From NCBI RefSeq assembly GCF_004328625.1, contig NZ_CP032229.1, positions 372,001-436,000 on the forward strand: a DNA stretch of 64,000 bases. Reading direction: 5' to 3'. Positions 53,150 to 62,456 of the stretch are shown one piece after another; position 1 is the stretch's first letter, and the number at the start of each line of letters is the position of its first letter. Source of the stretch: Streptomyces seoulensis. GTDB lineage: Bacteria > Actinomycetota > Actinomycetes > Streptomycetales > Streptomycetaceae. Position numbers and translations under genes: made by a program. The notes under the pieces were generated by a model. It had not been told where the DNA came from, did no database searches, and saw only the letters and a list, made by a program, of their open reading frames with translations.

Positions 53150-53201
53150 GCGCGCCCTGCTCCGTTCCGCCGTCCCCACCCCGCACCCAGCCTATGCCGG
53201 G

Positions 53202-54287
53202 TCAGAACCTGTACCGGTCGATGTTGTCCCGGTCGAAGACGGTGGGTGCGCCGAGGTCGATGACGCCCTTGTCCCCGAGGGTGAAGGTGCCCAGGCTCCC
53301 CGCCTCGAATGTCTCGCCGCGCCGCCCGGTGATCTGCCCGGAGGAGAGGGCTACGGAGGCGTGCGCGGCCAGGGCGCCGAGCTTGGCGGGGTCCCAGAGT
53401 TCGAAGGCGTCGACGGTGCCGTTCTTGACGTAGCGGCGCATGTCGTCCGGGGTACCGAGGCCGGTCAGGCGGACCTTCCCCTTGTACTTGGAGCCGGAGA
53501 GGTACTGGGCGGCGGCCTTGATGCCGACGGTGGTCGGGGAGATGATCCCGGCCAGCCTCGGGTGTTCCTGGAGAAGGCCCTGGGTCTGCTGGAAGGACTG
53601 CTGGGCGTCGTCGTTGCCGTAGGCGGTGGTGACCAGCTTCATGTCCTTGTACCGGGGCTTCTTCAGCTCGTCCTTCATGAAGCCGATCCAGGTGTTCTGG
53701 TTGGTGGCGGTCTGCGCGGCGGAGAGGATCGCGATCTCCCCCTTGTAGCCGAGCTGTCTGCCGAGGAGCTGGACCTGGGAGCGGCCGAGGGCCTCGGCGC
53801 CGGCCTGGGACACGAACACGTCGCGGCACCCGGTGTTGGTGTCGGAGTCGTAGGTGACGACCTTGATGCCGTTCTTCATGGCCTGCTTGAGCGCCGTGCA
53901 CAGGGCGCCGGGGTCCTGCGCGGACACCGCGATGCCGTCGACCTGCTGCTGGGTGAGGGTGTTGACGTAGGAGACCTGGCCGGAGGTGTCGGTGGCGCTG
54001 TTCGGGCCGACCTCCTTGTAGGAGGAGCCGAGTTGCTTCAGGGCCTGCTCGCCGCCCTTGTCGGCGACCGTGAAGTACGGGTTGTTGACCTGCTTGGGCA
54101 GGAAGGCGACGGTGAGGCCCTTCTTGGTGGGGGCGTGCGGGTCGGCCTTGGCGTGGGAGGCGTGGGCGCCGGCGTCGTCGTCCGCCACGGACTTCTTGGT
54201 GGTGCCGCCGCAGGCGGTCAGGGCGAGGGCGAGCGAGACGGCGGCGGCGAGCGCGGCGCACGCCGGGCGGAGGGCTGGGGTGGGCAT
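53202..54287 (-). CDS. rhaS: Rhamnose ABC transporter, substrate-binding lipoprotein
   Basis: A 361-residue lipoprotein. The signal is MPTPALRPACAALAAAVSLA followed by the lipobox LTAC (Cys26). The mature protein is a ribose/galactose-type sugar-binding protein: LTVAFLPKQVNNPYFTVAD, VSYVNTLTQQQVDGIAVSA and GLGTPDDMRRYVKNGTVDAF. It delivers rhamnose to the permeases RhaP and RhaQ. It lies 15 bases after the rhaQ gene and in the same orientation as rhaT, rhaP and rhaQ. Confidence 0.93.
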   Translation of the reverse strand: MPTPALRPACAALAAAVSLALALTACGGTTKKSVADDDAGAHASHAKADPHAPTKKGLTVAFLPKQVNNPYFTVADKGGEQALKQLGSSYKEVGPNSATDTSGQVSYVNTLTQQQVDGIAVSAQDPGALCTALKQAMKNGIKVVTYDSDTNTGCRDVFVSQAGAEALGRSQVQLLGRQLGYKGEIAILSAAQTATNQNTWIGFMKDELKKPRYKDMKLVTTAYGNDDAQQSFQQTQGLLQEHPRLAGIISPTTVGIKAAAQYLSGSKYKGKVRLTGLGTPDDMRRYVKNGTVDAFELWDPAKLGALAAHASVALSSGQITGRRGETFEAGSLGTFTLGDKGVIDLGAPTVFDRDNIDRYRF

Positions 54288-54302
54288 CGCGGGTGGGTCC
54301 CT

Positions 54303-55307
54303 TCAGGAGGCGTGCGGCAGGGCGGTGGCGGCGCGCACAGCCCGTGCGGTGCGGGCGGCGGCGATCCGGCGGGCGAGGCGCGGGCCGAGTACCGAGGCGA
54401 CGAGCAGGATGCCGGTGACGACGATCTGCGACTGCGCGGAGACGTTGAGCAGGCTCATCACGTTCTGCAGGGCGCCGAGCAGGAAGACCCCGGCGACGGC
54501 GCCGCCGAGGGTGCCCCGGCCGCCGTCGAAGCTGATGCCGCCGAGCAGCACGGCGGCGACGACGGAGAGTTCGAGCCCGGTGGCGTTGTCGTAGCGGGCG
54601 CTGGCGTAGTGCAGGGCCCAGAAGATGCCGGTGGCGGACGCCAGCAGCCCGGTGGCGGTGAACAGCCACAGCTTGTGCCGCTTGACCCTGATGCCGGCGA
54701 ACCGGGCCGCCTCCTCGTTGGCCCCAATGGCGAACAGGGACCGCCCGAAGGGGGTGGCGTGCAGGACGAGGACGGCGACGGCGAGCAGCACCAGGAAGGG
54801 CGGCAGGGCGTACGGGACGAAGCTGCCGCCGATGCGGCCCGCCGCGAAGTCGAGGTACCGGCCGGGGAAGTCGGTGACCGCGTCGGAGCCGAGGACGATC
54901 TGCGCGATGCCCCGGTAGGCGGCCATGGTGCCGATGGTGACGGCCAGGGACGGCAGCCCGAGCCGGGTCACCAGCAGCCCGTTGACCAGCCCGCAGACCA
55001 CCCCGAGCAGCAGGCACAGCGGGATGATCGTCTCGATCGCCATTCCCGCGTTCCACAGCGCGCCCATCACCGCCCCGGACAGCCCGGCGGTGGAGGCCAC
55101 CGAGAGGTCGATCTCCCCGGAGACCACGAGCAGCGTCATCGGCAGCGCGATCAGCGCGACCGGCAGGGTGCTGCCGATCAGGAACGACAGGTTGAGGGCG
55201 TTGCCGAAGCCGTCCACGAAGGCGAAGGACAGCAGGAGCAGGACGAGCAGCAGGGCGCCGACGACCGTGTCCCAGCGGACGGCGCGTACGAGGGCCGAGT
55301 CAGTCAT
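54303..55307 (-). CDS. rhaQ: Rhamnose ABC transporter permease
   Basis: A 334-residue sugar ABC permease of the RbsC/XylH class. It has about 8 to 10 hydrophobic helices with LVVSGEIDLSVASTAGLSGA and LSVVAAVLLGGISFDGGRGT, the signature of the family. ATG 55307 overlaps the rhaP stop by 8 bases, as expected for two permeases working as a pair. Confidence 0.92.
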   Translation of the reverse strand: MTDSALVRAVRWDTVVGALLLVLLLLSFAFVDGFGNALNLSFLIGSTLPVALIALPMTLLVVSGEIDLSVASTAGLSGAVMGALWNAGMAIETIIPLCLLLGVVCGLVNGLLVTRLGLPSLAVTIGTMAAYRGIAQIVLGSDAVTDFPGRYLDFAAGRIGGSFVPYALPPFLVLLAVAVLVLHATPFGRSLFAIGANEEAARFAGIRVKRHKLWLFTATGLLASATGIFWALHYASARYDNATGLELSVVAAVLLGGISFDGGRGTLGGAVAGVFLLGALQNVMSLLNVSAQSQIVVTGILLVASVLGPRLARRIAAARTARAVRAATALPHAS

Positions 55308-56358
55308 GGCGGAGGTCCCTCCGGTGCGGCGCGGACCGTTTCTTCAGGGCGCGGGCGACGCGCAGCGCCACGATCCGGTCGACGGCGATGGCGAGCACGA
55401 GCAGGACCCCGTTGATGGCGAGCACCCATACGGAGCTGGCGCCGAGCGCGGGGAGCACGCTGCCCACGGTGGTGAGCAGCAGCGCGCCGAGCGCCGCGCC
55501 GTACACGCTCCCCGAGCCGCCGGTGAAGGCGACTCCCCCGACCACCACGGCGCTGACGACGGTGAGTTCGTAGCCGCTGCCGGTGGAGCTGTCGACGTTG
55601 CCGAAGCGCGCCAGGTAGAGCGCCCCGGCGAGTCCGGTGAGGGCCCCGCAGGCGACGTAGGCGGCCAGGACGCGGCGGCGTACGGGGATGCCGGCGAGCC
55701 GTGCCGCCTCCGGGTGGGAGCCGAGCGCGTACAGTTCGCGGCCGCCGCCGAAGTTGCGCAGGTAGTAGGCGGTGGCGACGAGCACGGCGAGGGCGATCAG
55801 GGCGAGGTAGGGAACGGCGGACAGGCCCCCGGAGCCGAAGTCGGTGAAGGCGTCGGGCAGGTCGGAGGCGGTGATCTGGCGGGAGCCGACCCAGATGGAG
55901 TCGGCGCCCCGGACGATGTACAGCGTGCCCAGGGTGACGACGAGGGCCGGGACCCGGCCGAGACTGACGAGAGCGCCGTTCAGCAGCCCGCACCCGATGC
56001 CGAGGGCGACGGCCAGCAGGACCGCGACCAGTGCGTTGCCGCCGCCCTGGAGGAAGTCCCCGGCGGCGAAGGCGGTCAGGCCCAGCACGGAGCCGACGGA
56101 CAGGTCGACGTTGCGGGTGATGACCACCAGCGCCTGACCGGAGGCGACCAGCACCAGGATCGTCGCGTTGAGCAGCAGGTCCTTGACGCCCTGCGCGGAG
56201 AGGAACTCCGGGTTGTCCGCCTGGGTGACGGCGACCATCACCAGCAGGACGGCCAGGATGGCGAGTTCGCGGAGCCTGAACACCCGGTCCAGCAGCCGGG
56301 TCTCCGCCGCCGTGCCCGGCTCGACGGTGGGCGCGGGGGTGCGGCCGGTGACGGTCAT
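55300..56358 (-). CDS. rhaP: Rhamnose ABC transporter permease
   Basis: A 352-residue sugar ABC permease of the same class: ALVVITRNVDLSVGSVLGLT and TVVSAVVVGGVAFTGGSGSV (EAA-like loop), with about 9 helices. ATG 56358 overlaps the rhaT stop (ATGA). The longer reading frame upstream lies inside rhaT and is not coding. It forms the transmembrane channel with RhaQ. Confidence 0.92.
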   Translation of the reverse strand: MTVTGRTPAPTVEPGTAAETRLLDRVFRLRELAILAVLLVMVAVTQADNPEFLSAQGVKDLLLNATILVLVASGQALVVITRNVDLSVGSVLGLTAFAAGDFLQGGGNALVAVLLAVALGIGCGLLNGALVSLGRVPALVVTLGTLYIVRGADSIWVGSRQITASDLPDAFTDFGSGGLSAVPYLALIALAVLVATAYYLRNFGGGRELYALGSHPEAARLAGIPVRRRVLAAYVACGALTGLAGALYLARFGNVDSSTGSGYELTVVSAVVVGGVAFTGGSGSVYGAALGALLLTTVGSVLPALGASSVWVLAINGVLLVLAIAVDRIVALRVARALKKRSAPHRRDLRHD

Positions 56359-57866
56359 CGCGCCCTCCCCGTGGCCGCCGCCAGGACGGATTCCTCGGTG
56401 GCGTCGGCGCGGGGCAGCTCGGCGGTGAGCCGGCCCTCGTGCATGACGAGGACCCGGTCGGCCATGCCGAGGATCTCCGGCAGGTCGGAGGAGATCATCA
56501 GCACCGCGACCCCGTCCGCGGCGAGCCCGGACAGCAGCCGGTGCACCTCGGCCTTGGTACCGATGTCGATGCCCCGGGTCGGCTCGTCCACGATCAGCAC
56601 CCGGGGCCCGGTGGCGAGCCACTTGGCGAGGACCACCTTCTGCTGGTTGCCGCCGGACAGGGTGCCCACGGCGTCCGCGATCCGCGCGTACTTGACCTTC
56701 AGCCGGACCGCCCAGTCCAGCGCCCGGCCGCGCTCCGCACCCCGGTCCACCAGACCGGCCCGTACGGTCGAACGCAGGCCGGTCAGGCCGATGTTGCGCT
56801 CGATGGACATGTCCATCACCAGCCCTTGGGCGCGCCGGTCCTCCGGCACCAGGACCAGCCCGGCGGCCATGGCGGCGCTCGGGGAGCCGTTGGTGAGCGG
56901 CCGGCCGCAGACCTCGGCGGTCCCGGCGTCCCACTTGTCGACGCCGAAGACGGCCCGCGCGACCTCGCTGCGCCCGGCGCCGACCAGTCCGGCGAGGCCG
57001 ACGATCTCTCCGCCGCGCACATCGAAGGACACATCGGTGAAGACGCCCTCGCGAGTCAACCTCCGCACGCTGAGCGCCACTTCACCGGGCTCGGCCGGTT
57101 GCCTCGGGTACAGCTCGCCGAGGTCCCGGCCGACCATGCGGCGGACCAGGGTGTCCTCGGTGAGGTCGGCGACCGGCTCGGAGGCGACCACCTCGCCGTC
57201 CCGCAGCGTGGTGACGTGCCCGCAGAGACCGAAGATCTCCTCCAGCCGGTGCGAGACGAACAGGATCGCGCAGCCCTGGTCGCGCAGGGCGCGGACGACA
57301 CCGAAGAGGCGGGCCACCTCGCTGCCGGTGAGGGCGGCGGTCGGCTCGTCCATGATGAGCACGCGGGCGTCGAAGGAGAGCGCCTTGGCCGTCTCCACGA
57401 GCTGCTGGTCCGCGATGGAGAGGCCGCGCGCGGGCCGCTCGGGGTCGAGTCCGACGGCGAGACGGGCGAAGAGCGCCCCGGCGGCCGCGTTCATGGCCCG
57501 GTGGTCCACGCGCCGCAGGGAGCGGCGGGGCTGGCGGCCCATGAAGATGTTCTCGGCCACGGACAGGTCGGGAAAGAGCGTCGGCTCCTGGTGGATGACG
57601 GCCACCCCGGCGTCGCGGGCGTCGGCCGGGCCGTGCAGGACGACCGGCTCGCCGCGCAGCGACAGTGATCCGGCGTCGGGCCGGTGCACCCCGGCGAGGG
57701 TCTTGATCAGGGTCGACTTCCCGGCGCCGTTCTCGCCCGCGAGGGCGTGGGCCTGGCCGGCGTACAGCTCCAGGGAGACGTTCCGCAGGGCGCGCACGGC
57801 ACCGAAGGACTTGCTCAGGCCCTGCGCGGCCAGGACGGGGGGCTCCGGCATGGGGGGCTCCGGCAT
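56355..57866 (-). CDS. rhaT: Rhamnose ABC transporter ATP-binding protein (two ABC domains)
   Basis: A 503-residue duplicated ATPase of the RbsA/XylG class. The first domain has the Walker A ALAGENGAGKSTLIKTLAGV, a degenerate LSIADQQLVE signature and Walker B VLIMDEPTAAL. The second has AGLVGAGRSEVARAVFG (degenerate Walker A), LSGGNQQKVVLAKWL and VLIVDEPTRGIDIG. The ATG is doubled by a 15-base repeat: 57866 and 57851 are both possible, and only the second has GGAG in front of it. The operator at 57890-57901 lies 24 bases upstream. It powers rhamnose uptake. Confidence 0.93.
   Translation of the reverse strand: MPEPPMPEPPVLAAQGLSKSFGAVRALRNVSLELYAGQAHALAGENGAGKSTLIKTLAGVHRPDAGSLSLRGEPVVLHGPADARDAGVAVIHQEPTLFPDLSVAENIFMGRQPRRSLRRVDHRAMNAAAGALFARLAVGLDPERPARGLSIADQQLVETAKALSFDARVLIMDEPTAALTGSEVARLFGVVRALRDQGCAILFVSHRLEEIFGLCGHVTTLRDGEVVASEPVADLTEDTLVRRMVGRDLGELYPRQPAEPGEVALSVRRLTREGVFTDVSFDVRGGEIVGLAGLVGAGRSEVARAVFGVDKWDAGTAEVCGRPLTNGSPSAAMAAGLVLVPEDRRAQGLVMDMSIERNIGLTGLRSTVRAGLVDRGAERGRALDWAVRLKVKYARIADAVGTLSGGNQQKVVLAKWLATGPRVLIVDEPTRGIDIGTKAEVHRLLSGLAADGVAVLMISSDLPEILGMADRVLVMHEGRLTAELPRADATEESVLAAATGRAR
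57837..57866. repeat. 15-base tandem duplication at the rhaT start
   Basis: On the minus strand ATGCCGGAGCCCCCC occurs twice in tandem (57866-57852 and 57851-57837), duplicating the start codon and the first five codons of rhaT. The first copy supplies a GGAG ribosome site for the second ATG. Confidence 0.85.
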
Positions 57867-57889
57867 GGGTCACACCGATCGGTCGGTCG

Positions 57890-57901
57890 TGAAAGGTTTC
57901 A
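57890..57901. promoter_or_regulatory. Rhamnose LacI operator, transporter side
   Basis: TGAAA-GG-TTTCA, a perfect palindrome, 24 bases before the rhaT start. It matches the second site at 58022 in its outer half-sites. Confidence 0.75.
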
Positions 57902-58021
57902 GGGAATTGCAGGGAAGCTAAACCCGGCCCAACTACCGAGTCAATGGGCGGGACTTGAAAAGGACGGAGGGCAGCAGGTGCCCTTGACGGGACTCGCGAG
58001 CACCCCTAGCTTCGCCTTCTG

Positions 58022-58033
58022 TGAAACGATTCA
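58022..58033. promoter_or_regulatory. Rhamnose LacI operator, rhamnosidase side
   Basis: TGAAACGATTCA, a palindrome with one mismatched central pair, 26 bases before the alpha-L-rhamnosidase start codon. The TGAA/TTCA arms with a central CG are typical LacI-family symmetry. Confidence 0.75.
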
Positions 58034-58058
58034 TCGCCGAGTCGTTACGGAGCCGACC

Positions 58059-61000
58059 GTGATCAGCAGAAGACGACTGTTGGGCACCACCGCCGGGACC
58101 GCCCTCGCCGCCACCCTGGCCCCGGGCGCCCCCGGGGCCCTGGCCGCCGCACCGCGCGCCGGGCACCCCACCCTCCGGGTCTCCCGGCCGACCGTGGAAT
58201 ACGTGCGCAACCCCCTGGGCATCGACACGCCCCGGCCAAGGCTCAGTTGGCCGATGACCGCCGAGGGGCACGACCGGACGCAGACCGCCTATCAGGTCCG
58301 GGTCGCCACCCGTCCGGACCGCCTGACCGCGCCGGACGTGTGGGACAGCGGCCGGGTGAAGTCCGCCGACTCGGTCCTGGTCCCTTACGCGGGGCCGGAG
58401 TTGAAGGCGCGCACGCGCTATCACTGGCAGGTGCGCGTCTGGGACGGTGCCGGTCAGGTGGGCGCGTGGAGCGAGCCGGCCTGGTGGGAGACGGGCCTCA
58501 CGGCAGCCTCCGACTGGACGGCCCGCTGGATAGCCGCTCCGGGCAGTGTTGTCGGGGCACCTTCCCTGGAGGGCGCCTCCTGGATCTGGTTCCCCGAGGG
58601 CGATCCCGCGAGCAGCGCCCCGGCCGCGACCCGCTGGTTCCGGGGCCGGGTCGAGGTCCCGGCCGGGGTGACACGGGCCCGCCTGGTCATGACGGCCGAC
58701 GACGGCTTCACCGCCCATGTGAACGGCGTACCCCTGGCGCACACCGAGCCGGACGGCCCGGCGGAGAACTGGAAGCGTCCGGTCGTGGTGGAGGCTCAAC
58801 TGGATGCGGGTACGGCCGTGTTCGCGGTGGCCGCGACCAACGCCAGTGAAGGACCGGCGGGTCTGCTCGGTCTGGTCGAGCTGACCACCGCGTCCGGTGT
58901 GCACACCGTCGTGACCGACGCGTCCTGGAGGACGGTGGCCAAGGAGCCCACGGGTGACTGGCGTTCGGCCGGCTACGACGACAGCACGTGGTCGGCCGCC
59001 AAGGTCGTCGCCCCCTGGGGGCAGGGCCCTTGGGGCAAGGTGACCCCGGCCTGGTCCCCCGCCGCGCAGTTGCGCCACGAGTTCCGCGTCCCCGCCGGGA
59101 AGACCGTCGCACGGGCGCGCCTGTACTCCTCCGCGCTCGGCCTCTACGACGCCCACCTCAACGGCGCCCGCGTGGGCGAGGACCGCCTCGCGCCCGGCTG
59201 GACCGACTACCGCGAGCGTGTCCAGTACCAGACCCACGACGTCACCGCGCAGCTCACCTCCGGCGTCAACGCCCTCGCCGTGACCCTCGCGGCGGGCTGG
59301 TACGCGGGCAACATCGCCTGGTTCGGACCGCACCAGTACGGCGAACGCCCGGCCTTTATCGGCCAGTTGGAGATCACCTACACCGACGGCTCGACGGACC
59401 TGGTGCTCTCGGACTCCCGCTGGCGCGCGGCCACCGGGCCGGTCACGAGCGCGGACCTGATCTCCGGCGAGGAGTACGACGCCCGCCGGGAGACACCGGG
59501 CTGGACACGGGCCGGCTTCGACGACACCGGCTGGACGCCCGTGGACGAGGCCGACAAGGTGGCGGCGAGGCTGGTCGCCCAGGTCGACGGCCCCGTCCGG
59601 GTCGAGCGCGAGGTCGCCGCGAAGAAGGTCACCGAGCCGAAACCCGGCGTCTTCGTCTTCGACCTGGGCCAGAACATGGTGGGCGCGGTCCGCCTGCGCG
59701 TCCGGGGCGAGCCGGGCACCTCGGTACGGCTGCGCCACGCCGAGGTACTGAACCCCGACGGCACGCTGTACACGGCGAACCTGCGCACGGCTCGGGCCAC
59801 GGACCGCTACGTCCTCAAGGGCGGCGGCACCGAGACCTTCGAGCCGCGCTTCACCTTCCACGGCTTCCGGTACGTCGAGGTGACCGGCTTCCCTGGCAGG
59901 CCCCCGCTCGACGCGGTCACCGGCCGGGTGCTGCACACCTCGGCCCCCTTCACCCTGTCCTTCAAGACCAACGTGCCCATGCTCAACCAGTTGCACAGCA
60001 ACATCACTTGGGGCCAGCGCGGCAACTTCCTCTCGGTCCCCACGGACACCCCGGCCCGCGACGAGCGGCTCGGCTGGACCGGTGACATCAACGTCTTCGC
60101 GCCGACGGCCGCCTACACCATGGAGTCGGCGCGCTTCCTCACCAAGTGGCTGGACGACCTGCGCGACGGCCAGTCGGCGGACGGCGCCTTCCCGAACGTG
60201 GCCCCCGTGATGGACGTCGGCGCCGGCGCGGCGGGCTGGGGCGACGCCGGGGTGACCGTGCCGTGGGCGCTGTACCGGATGTACGGGGACCTGCGGGTGC
60301 TGGAGCACGCCTGGGCGTCGATGGTGAGGTGGCTGGACCATCTGAAGGCGCACAGCACCGGCTACCTACGGCCCGACGAGGGCTACGGGGACTGGCTGAA
60401 CCTCCAGGACGAGACCCCGAAGGACGTCATCGGCACCGCGTACTTCGCGCACAGCGCCGATCTGGTGGCGCGGGCGGCCGAGGCGCTGGACCGGGACCCG
60501 GAGCCGTACCGGACGCTGTTCGGCCGGGTGCGGGACGCCTTCCGGGCCGCGTACGTCACCGGGGGCGGGCGGGTGAAGGGGGACACGCAGACCGCGTACG
60601 TCCTGGCGCTCTCCATGGACCTCCTCGCCGACGCCGACCGCGCGCCCGCCGCCGCCCGGCTGGTCGAGCTGATCGAGGCGCGGGACGGGCATCTGTCCAC
60701 CGGCTTCCTCGGCACCCCGAGGCTCCTGCCCCTGCTCACCGACACCGGTCACACCGAGGTCGCCCACCGGCTGCTGGCCCAGCGCTCGTACCCCGGCTGG
60801 GGCTATCAGATCGACCGGGGCGCCACCACGATGTGGGAGCGCTGGGACTCCATCGAGCCCGACGGCACCTTCCAGGACGCCGGGATGAACTCCTTCAACC
60901 ACTACGCGTACGGCTCGGTCGGCGAGTGGATGTACGCCCACCTCGCCGGGATCGCGCCGGCCGCGCCCGGCTTCCGGAAGATCCTGGTGCGGCCCCGGCC

Positions 61001-61250
61001 GGGCGGGGAGGTGACCGAGGCGCACGCCCGCTTCGACTCGGGGTACGGACCCGTCTCCACCGACTGGACGACGGGCGCGGAGGGGTTCCGCCTCACCGTG
61101 TCCGTACCGCCCAACACCACCGCCGAGGTGTGGATACCCGAGGGCCGCCAGAAGGCCCAAGTCGTCGGCGGCACGGCCAGGCTGCTGCGCCGGGAGGACG
61201 GCTGCGCCGTCTTCGCCACGGGCTCGGGCACCCACCGGTTCACCGGCTGA
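58059..61250 (+). CDS. Alpha-L-rhamnosidase, GH78, Tat-secreted
   Basis: A 1063-residue secreted glycoside hydrolase. The twin-arginine signal is ISRRRLLGTTAGTALAATLA; VEYVRNPLGIDTPRPRLSWP opens the GH78 N-terminal fibronectin-like domain. Accessory beta domains follow to about 570, and the (alpha/alpha)6 catalytic domain covers about 610-960, including RDERLGWTGDINVFAPTAAY (catalytic Asp/Glu region), DGAFPNVAPVMD and TTMWERWDSIEPDG (Glu in the WER motif). It releases L-rhamnose from plant or microbial glycans; the neighbouring ABC transporter imports it. GTG 58059 follows ACGGAG. Confidence 0.93.
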   Translation: MISRRRLLGTTAGTALAATLAPGAPGALAAAPRAGHPTLRVSRPTVEYVRNPLGIDTPRPRLSWPMTAEGHDRTQTAYQVRVATRPDRLTAPDVWDSGRVKSADSVLVPYAGPELKARTRYHWQVRVWDGAGQVGAWSEPAWWETGLTAASDWTARWIAAPGSVVGAPSLEGASWIWFPEGDPASSAPAATRWFRGRVEVPAGVTRARLVMTADDGFTAHVNGVPLAHTEPDGPAENWKRPVVVEAQLDAGTAVFAVAATNASEGPAGLLGLVELTTASGVHTVVTDASWRTVAKEPTGDWRSAGYDDSTWSAAKVVAPWGQGPWGKVTPAWSPAAQLRHEFRVPAGKTVARARLYSSALGLYDAHLNGARVGEDRLAPGWTDYRERVQYQTHDVTAQLTSGVNALAVTLAAGWYAGNIAWFGPHQYGERPAFIGQLEITYTDGSTDLVLSDSRWRAATGPVTSADLISGEEYDARRETPGWTRAGFDDTGWTPVDEADKVAARLVAQVDGPVRVEREVAAKKVTEPKPGVFVFDLGQNMVGAVRLRVRGEPGTSVRLRHAEVLNPDGTLYTANLRTARATDRYVLKGGGTETFEPRFTFHGFRYVEVTGFPGRPPLDAVTGRVLHTSAPFTLSFKTNVPMLNQLHSNITWGQRGNFLSVPTDTPARDERLGWTGDINVFAPTAAYTMESARFLTKWLDDLRDGQSADGAFPNVAPVMDVGAGAAGWGDAGVTVPWALYRMYGDLRVLEHAWASMVRWLDHLKAHSTGYLRPDEGYGDWLNLQDETPKDVIGTAYFAHSADLVARAAEALDRDPEPYRTLFGRVRDAFRAAYVTGGGRVKGDTQTAYVLALSMDLLADADRAPAAARLVELIEARDGHLSTGFLGTPRLLPLLTDTGHTEVAHRLLAQRSYPGWGYQIDRGATTMWERWDSIEPDGTFQDAGMNSFNHYAYGSVGEWMYAHLAGIAPAAPGFRKILVRPRPGGEVTEAHARFDSGYGPVSTDWTTGAEGFRLTVSVPPNTTAEVWIPEGRQKAQVVGGTARLLRREDGCAVFATGSGTHRFTG

Positions 61251-61277
61251 CCACCCATCCTCCAGAAGGGCTGCGCG

Positions 61278-62456
61278 ATGACCAGTAAGGACGAGCCCCG
61301 CTCGCGGGAGGCCGTGAAGGCGGCGCTGGGCGCCCAGACGGTCGAGACCCCGTCCTGGGCGTACGCGAACTCCGGCACGCGCTTCAAGGTCTTCGCGCAG
61401 CCCGGCGTACCCCGCACCCCCTTCGAGAAGCTGGACGACGCGGCCCGCGTGCACGCGCACACCGGCGTGGCGCCGGCCGTCGCCCTGCACATCCCGTGGG
61501 ACCGCGTGGACGACTACGGCGAACTGGCCGCCCATGCCGCGAAGTTGGGGCTGCGGATCGGCACCGTCAACGCCAACGTCTTCCAGGACGACGACTACCG
61601 GCTGGGCTCGGTCACCAACCCGGACCCGGCGGTGCGCCGCAAGGCGGTCCGGCATCTGCTGGACTGCGTGGAGATCATGGAGGCGACCGGGTCGCGGGAC
61701 CTGAAGCTCTGGTTCTCCGACGGCACCAACTACCCCGGCCAGGACGATCTGCGGACCCGCCAGGACCGGCTCGCCGAGGCCCTGCGCACGGTGTACGACC
61801 GGCTGGGCGACGGCCACCGGATGCTGCTGGAGTACAAGCTGTTCGAGCCCGCCTTCTACGCCACCGACGTGCCGGACTGGGGCACCGCCTACGCGCACTG
61901 TCTCCAACTCGGCCCGAAGGCACGGGTGGTGGTCGACACCGGGCACCACGCGCCGGGCACCAACATCGAGTTCATCGTGGCCAGCCTGCTCCGCGCGGAA
62001 CGGCTCGGCGGGTTCGACCTCAACTCCCGGTTCTACGCGGACGACGATTTGATGGCAGGCGCCGCCGACCCCTTCCAGCTCTTCCGCATCATGTACGAGG
62101 TGGTGCGCGGGGGCGGGCTCACCCCGGACGTGGCCTTCATGCTCGACCAGTGCCACAACATCGAGCCGAAGATCCCGGCGATCATCCGTTCGGTGATGAA
62201 CGTCCAAGAGGCCACCGCGAAAGCACTGTTGGTCGATCCCGAGGCCCTGGCCCACGCCCAGCGCACCGGTGACGTGCTCGCGGCCAACGGGGTCCTGATG
62301 GACGCGTTCAACACGGACGTACGGCCGCTGCTCGCCGAGGTGCGCGAGGAGGCGGGACTCGACCCCGATCCGATGGCCGCCTACCGGCGTTCGGGCTGGG
62401 CGGAACGGATCGTGTCGGAACGGATCGGCGGCGAGCAGGCGGGGTGGGGCGCGTGA
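61278..62456 (+). CDS. rhaI: L-rhamnose isomerase (Pseudomonas stutzeri type)
   Basis: A 392-residue TIM-barrel isomerase turning L-rhamnose to L-rhamnulose with Mn. The metal-binding residues are in LKLWFSDGTNYPGQDDL, MLLEYKLFEPAFY, VVVDTGHHAPGTNIE and FDLNSRFYADDDL. The sequence matches the rhaI class, not the E. coli RhaA class. It follows the rhamnosidase by 27 bases and its stop overlaps the rhaD GTG by four bases. Confidence 0.94.
   Translation: MTSKDEPRSREAVKAALGAQTVETPSWAYANSGTRFKVFAQPGVPRTPFEKLDDAARVHAHTGVAPAVALHIPWDRVDDYGELAAHAAKLGLRIGTVNANVFQDDDYRLGSVTNPDPAVRRKAVRHLLDCVEIMEATGSRDLKLWFSDGTNYPGQDDLRTRQDRLAEALRTVYDRLGDGHRMLLEYKLFEPAFYATDVPDWGTAYAHCLQLGPKARVVVDTGHHAPGTNIEFIVASLLRAERLGGFDLNSRFYADDDLMAGAADPFQLFRIMYEVVRGGGLTPDVAFMLDQCHNIEPKIPAIIRSVMNVQEATAKALLVDPEALAHAQRTGDVLAANGVLMDAFNTDVRPLLAEVREEAGLDPDPMAAYRRSGWAERIVSERIGGEQAGWGA

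Noticed and set aside
55300..56934. Extended rhaP reading frame into rhaT
   Set aside because: The extension is the shadow frame of the ATPase gene; ATG 56358 gives a normal permease.
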